Below, piece after piece: positions 61,556 to 64,000 of a stretch of DNA of 64,000 nucleotides. This DNA comes from Spirulina subsalsa PCC 9445. GTDB lineage: Bacteria; Cyanobacteriota; Cyanobacteriia; Cyanobacteriales; Spirulinaceae. The stretch is taken from positions 4,252,121 through 4,316,120 of the forward strand of contig NZ_JH980292.1 in NCBI RefSeq assembly GCF_000314005.1, given 5' to 3'. A program made the position numbers and the translations under genes. A model generated the notes under the pieces. That model saw only the letters and a program-made list of their open reading frames with translations, was not told where the DNA came from and did not search any database. How positions within the stretch are numbered: the first letter of the stretch is position 1; each line of letters begins with the position of its first letter.

Positions 61556-62921
61556 TACAACGATCAGTAGTGGTCGCGATATTGAATCCACCGGGTTCGC
61601 CTGGTGGTCGGGCAACGCTCGCTTAATCAACCTTTCCGGTAAACTGCTGGGCGCTCATGTAGCCCACGCTGGCCTAATTGTATTCTGGGCTGGGGCAATG
61701 ACCTTGTTTGAACTGTCCCACTTCACGCCCGACAAACCCATGTATGAGCAAGGGGCGATCTTACTCCCCCACCTAGCCACCCTTGGTTTAGGCGTTGGCC
61801 CTGGTGGTGAAGTCGTCGATACTTTCCCCTACTTCGTTGTGGGTGTATTACACCTCATTTCCTCCGCCGTCCTCGGTTTAGGCGGGATTTACCACGCCAT
61901 CCGTGGCCCCGAAACCTTAGAAGAATATTCCGACTTCTTCGGCTATGACTGGGCCGACAAAAACCAAATGACCAACATCATCGGGTATCACCTGATTCTG
62001 TTAGGTTCTGGTGCCTTGTTGCTCGTCGCTAAAGCCATGTTCTTCGGCGGTGTCTATGACACTTGGGCTCCCGGTGGTGGTGATGTTCGGATCATTACGA
62101 ACCCCACCCTAAACCCCGCCGTGATTTTTGGCTACCTGATCAACGCTCCCTTTGGTGGAGAAGGTTGGATCATCGGGGTCAACAACATGGAAGACATCAT
62201 CGGCGGTCACATTTGGATTGGCTTAATCTGTATCGGTGGTGGGATTTGGCACATTCTGACCAAGCCTTTTGGCTGGGTACGTCGCGCCTTTATCTGGTCT
62301 GGTGAAGCTTATCTCTCCTACAGCTTAGGCGCTCTGTCCTTAATGGGCTTTATCGCTTCCTTCTATGTGTGGTTTAACAACACGGCGTATCCCAGCGAGT
62401 TCTACGGTCCCACCAACGCTGAAGCGTCTCAAGCTCAAGCCTTAGTGTTCTTGGCTCGTGACCAACGCTTAGGTGCTAACGTCGGTTCTGCTCAAGGCCC
62501 CACAGGTCTGGGTAAATACCTGATGCGCTCTCCCACGGGTGAGATCATCTTCGGGGGTGAAACCATGCGTTTCTGGGACTTCCGAGGCCCTTGGTTAGAA
62601 CCCCTCCGTGGCCCCAATGGTTTGGATCTTGACAAAATCCAAAACGATATTCAACCTTGGCAAATTCGCCGCGCTTCTGAGTATATGACCCACGCTCCCA
62701 ACGGTTCTCTGAACTCTGTGGGTGGGATCATTACTGAGCCGAACTCCTTTAACTATGTGAATCCCCGCGCTTGGTTAGGAACTTCTCACTTTGTGTTAGG
62801 GTTCTTCTTCCTTGTGGGACACCTCTGGCACTCTGGACGCGCTCGGGCGGCGGCGGCTGGTTTTGAAAAAGGCATCGACCGCGAAACTGAACCCGTACTC
62901 TTTATGGATGATATTGACTAA
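61539..62921 (+). CDS. psbC: Photosystem II CP43 antenna protein
   Basis: Inner antenna of photosystem II with six helices and many chlorophylls; it also supplies a ligand to the Mn cluster. The GTG start at 61539-61541 is preceded by GAGGAGG at 61523-61529, the classical internal ribosome binding site within psbD, and overlaps it by 17 bases. It gives 460 residues starting [15 protein letters not shown] longer frame from 61512 exists but would ignore this site. A perfect terminator follows the gene. Confidence 0.97.
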   Translation: MVTLSSTTISSGRDIESTGFAWWSGNARLINLSGKLLGAHVAHAGLIVFWAGAMTLFELSHFTPDKPMYEQGAILLPHLATLGLGVGPGGEVVDTFPYFVVGVLHLISSAVLGLGGIYHAIRGPETLEEYSDFFGYDWADKNQMTNIIGYHLILLGSGALLLVAKAMFFGGVYDTWAPGGGDVRIITNPTLNPAVIFGYLINAPFGGEGWIIGVNNMEDIIGGHIWIGLICIGGGIWHILTKPFGWVRRAFIWSGEAYLSYSLGALSLMGFIASFYVWFNNTAYPSEFYGPTNAEASQAQALVFLARDQRLGANVGSAQGPTGLGKYLMRSPTGEIIFGGETMRFWDFRGPWLEPLRGPNGLDLDKIQNDIQPWQIRRASEYMTHAPNGSLNSVGGIITEPNSFNYVNPRAWLGTSHFVLGFFFLVGHLWHSGRARAAAAGFEKGIDRETEPVLFMDDID

Positions 62922-62960
62922 GGGTTTATTCCTCGGTCAATGTTAGCTTGAGTTACGAAA

Positions 62961-62996
62961 GAAGAGGCGACTGGAAACAGTCGCCTCTTCTGTTTG
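62961..62996 (+). terminator. Terminator of the psbDC operon
   Basis: Perfect 13-bp stem GAAGAGGCGACTG (62961-62973) and CAGTCGCCTCTTC (62978-62990) with a GAAA tetraloop, followed by TGTTT. Confidence 0.85.
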
Positions 62997-63060
62997 CCTG
63001 TCTGTGAGGCAAGAATCCCCCGTTGCCGCAACACTAGAAACGTTGGGGACATCAGATTGA

Positions 63061-63096
63061 AGCTCTCCCCACCTGCGAGGGTGCGAGGTGGGAGAG
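63061..63096. terminator. Hairpin between psbC and the CyRepA1-like gene
   Basis: CTCTCCCCACCT (63063-63074) can pair with AGGTGGGAGAG (63086-63096). It lies just after the stop codon of the CyRepA1-like gene (minus strand). No T-run on either side, so the role as terminator is uncertain. Confidence 0.45.
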
Positions 63097-63113
63097 TGCG
63101 TCGCTATTTTTGT

Positions 63114-64000
63114 TCAAAATAAGGACAGCTGGAGATAAGGACTATGCCAATTTGTCTCGCTCACAGGTCGAATGATGGTGGGATAATCGTCTAAACTGCG
63201 CCAGATTTCCTTATCCTGAGATAACCAATACTCGAACACTTCAAAACGGTCATCGTCAGGATTCACTAACTGATACACCCGGATTCGTTTTCGGGGTTGG
63301 TGGGGGTCTTTTTTGTATTTAATACATTGAACTCTGTAGCCGATTTGTTCCAAAAGTCGCCGCACAATGACAATGGGGGTGGAATTCTTAGCTAGTCCAA
63401 TCCCTAAGACGGTTTTAATAAAGGAACGATGGCTCAGGGCGAGATGCTGTATGGCTTGGAGGTCGGTGTCGGTGTTGGAGAGTTCTCGCTCGGGGTGGGC
63501 GAGGAGGGTAGGAATCCCGAGTCGTTCCAATGTACCAATGGCGGCCCCGAGTTGAGAACGGTTGAAGTCTGGGGGGAAGATTGCCCCTTCTCCTTGTTCC
63601 ATGAGTTGTTTGGCGATGAAACAATCTCGCTCGCTGAGGTAGGGACGACCAAAGGTGAGGAAGTAGTGTAAGCGTAACTGACTGTACCATCCCCCATCAT
63701 CTCGGATGACAATTTGGGGGGAGATGGTGATTCCATAACGCTGTTGAAGTTCGTATTTGCGGACTGTGCGCCGTTGGCTGGGGGTTTTGATCAGTTGTTT
63801 TTTCAGCTGTTGATAGGTGGTTTCGGTGAGATCCCGACTTTGGGCGATCGCATTACATTCAAGGTGATAGTTGTGATCCCGGACTTGGGCGATCGCATCA
63901 CTCAAAGAAAAGGGAGAGGGAGCTCCGGCTTCTGAAGGACTCTCAAGGTTTACCTCTTCTGCTGGGGGAGTCACTTCATAATGACCCTCCCGCAATAACC
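63114..64000 (-). CDS. C-terminal part of a CyRepA1-like (plasmid replication type) protein; 5' end outside the window
   Basis: The frame is open to the right edge, so only the C-terminal ~295 codons are seen. Recognisable pieces are KYELQQRYGITISPQIVIRD, GWYSQLRLHYFLTFGRPYLSERD and NSTPIVIVRRLLEQIGY. These match the end of the cyanobacterial CyRepA1 family of replication proteins, usually found on plasmids and in chromosomal integrated copies. It lies convergent to psbC in an ordinary chromosomal neighbourhood. Confidence 0.65.
   Translation of the reverse strand, partial: LLREGHYEVTPPAEEVNLESPSEAGAPSPFSLSDAIAQVRDHNYHLECNAIAQSRDLTETTYQQLKKQLIKTPSQRRTVRKYELQQRYGITISPQIVIRDDGGWYSQLRLHYFLTFGRPYLSERDCFIAKQLMEQGEGAIFPPDFNRSQLGAAIGTLERLGIPTLLAHPERELSNTDTDLQAIQHLALSHRSFIKTVLGIGLAKNSTPIVIVRRLLEQIGYRVQCIKYKKDPHQPRKRIRVYQLVNPDDDRFEVFEYWLSQDKEIWRSLDDYPTIIRPVSETNWHSPYLQLSLF

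Overview
The window is a stretch of cyanobacterial chromosome. The evidence is the photosystem II operon psbD-psbC, a short psbY gene, ndhO, a CrtR-type carotene hydroxylase, HypD, the phosphate two-component pair with PhoU, and many copies of the HIP1 octamer GCGATCGC scattered through genes on both strands. Short tandem heptamer repeats, several IS200/IS605-type relics and small dispersed repeats suggest a repeat-rich, possibly filamentous, species. That last point is inference, and I cannot name the genus.

Layout. 1-8.7 kb: 3' end of a UvrD-type helicase, tyrA (minus), a pentapeptide-repeat protein, a degenerate DinG-like protein, hypD bracketed by inverted IS-end-like repeats, leuB, a 2H phosphoesterase (minus) and a YciI-like protein. 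8.8-15.9 kb: phoU, sphS and sphR (minus) with a possible PHO box upstream, then a large VIT/vWA membrane protein of the PEP-CTERM-associated type, and crtR (minus). 16-18.5 kb: an apparently intact tnpB with its 3' guide-RNA region, a CbbY-like phosphatase and yccF. 18.8-24 kb: type IV pilus motor genes pilB-pilT-pilC plus an unknown gene; the prepilin peptidase lies far away at 47 kb. 24-26.4 kb: a tandem class III cyclase and a CbiX-type chelatase (minus). 26.4-33.7 kb: two blocks of tnpB relics flank a three-gene permease operon and a GGDEF/EAL gene. 33.7-38.1 kb: pgsA, rsmB and an HTH-NACHT STAND NTPase. 38.1-46 kb: glyoxalase-like, sterol-desaturase-like, NUDIX and small membrane proteins, then an RND efflux pair whose stop codon sits at an IS end. 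46-54.5 kb: a CDF transporter, pilD, a DUF3318-like protein, rsmE, a PEP-CTERM protein, a TonB-like protein, cobH, ndhO and mdh. 54.5-56 kb: a gene-poor hotspot with a tnpB relic, truncated gene ends, MITE-like elements, psbY and tRNA-Val. 56-64 kb: a degenerate histidine kinase, a NicO metal exporter with a partner, a lipoprotein, psbD-psbC and the 3' part of a CyRepA1-like gene.

The most interesting signals are listed here. (1) Three different tnpB relics each keep the N-terminus and C-terminus but lose the middle, next to one full-length copy. (2) A MITE-like family has about 19-bp imperfect terminal inverted repeats and, in two copies, visible 6-bp target duplications (TAGAGA, TAGGTA); one copy carries a nested ~22-bp palindromic insertion and ends exactly at the psbY stop codon. 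(3) A two-domain cyclase has complementary catalytic residues split between its halves. (4) hypD stands alone between inverted repeats. (5) An HTH-NACHT protein with AT-rich coding may be a defence gene. I did not find a convincing new multi-gene system; items 1 and 2 are the best candidates for something undescribed.
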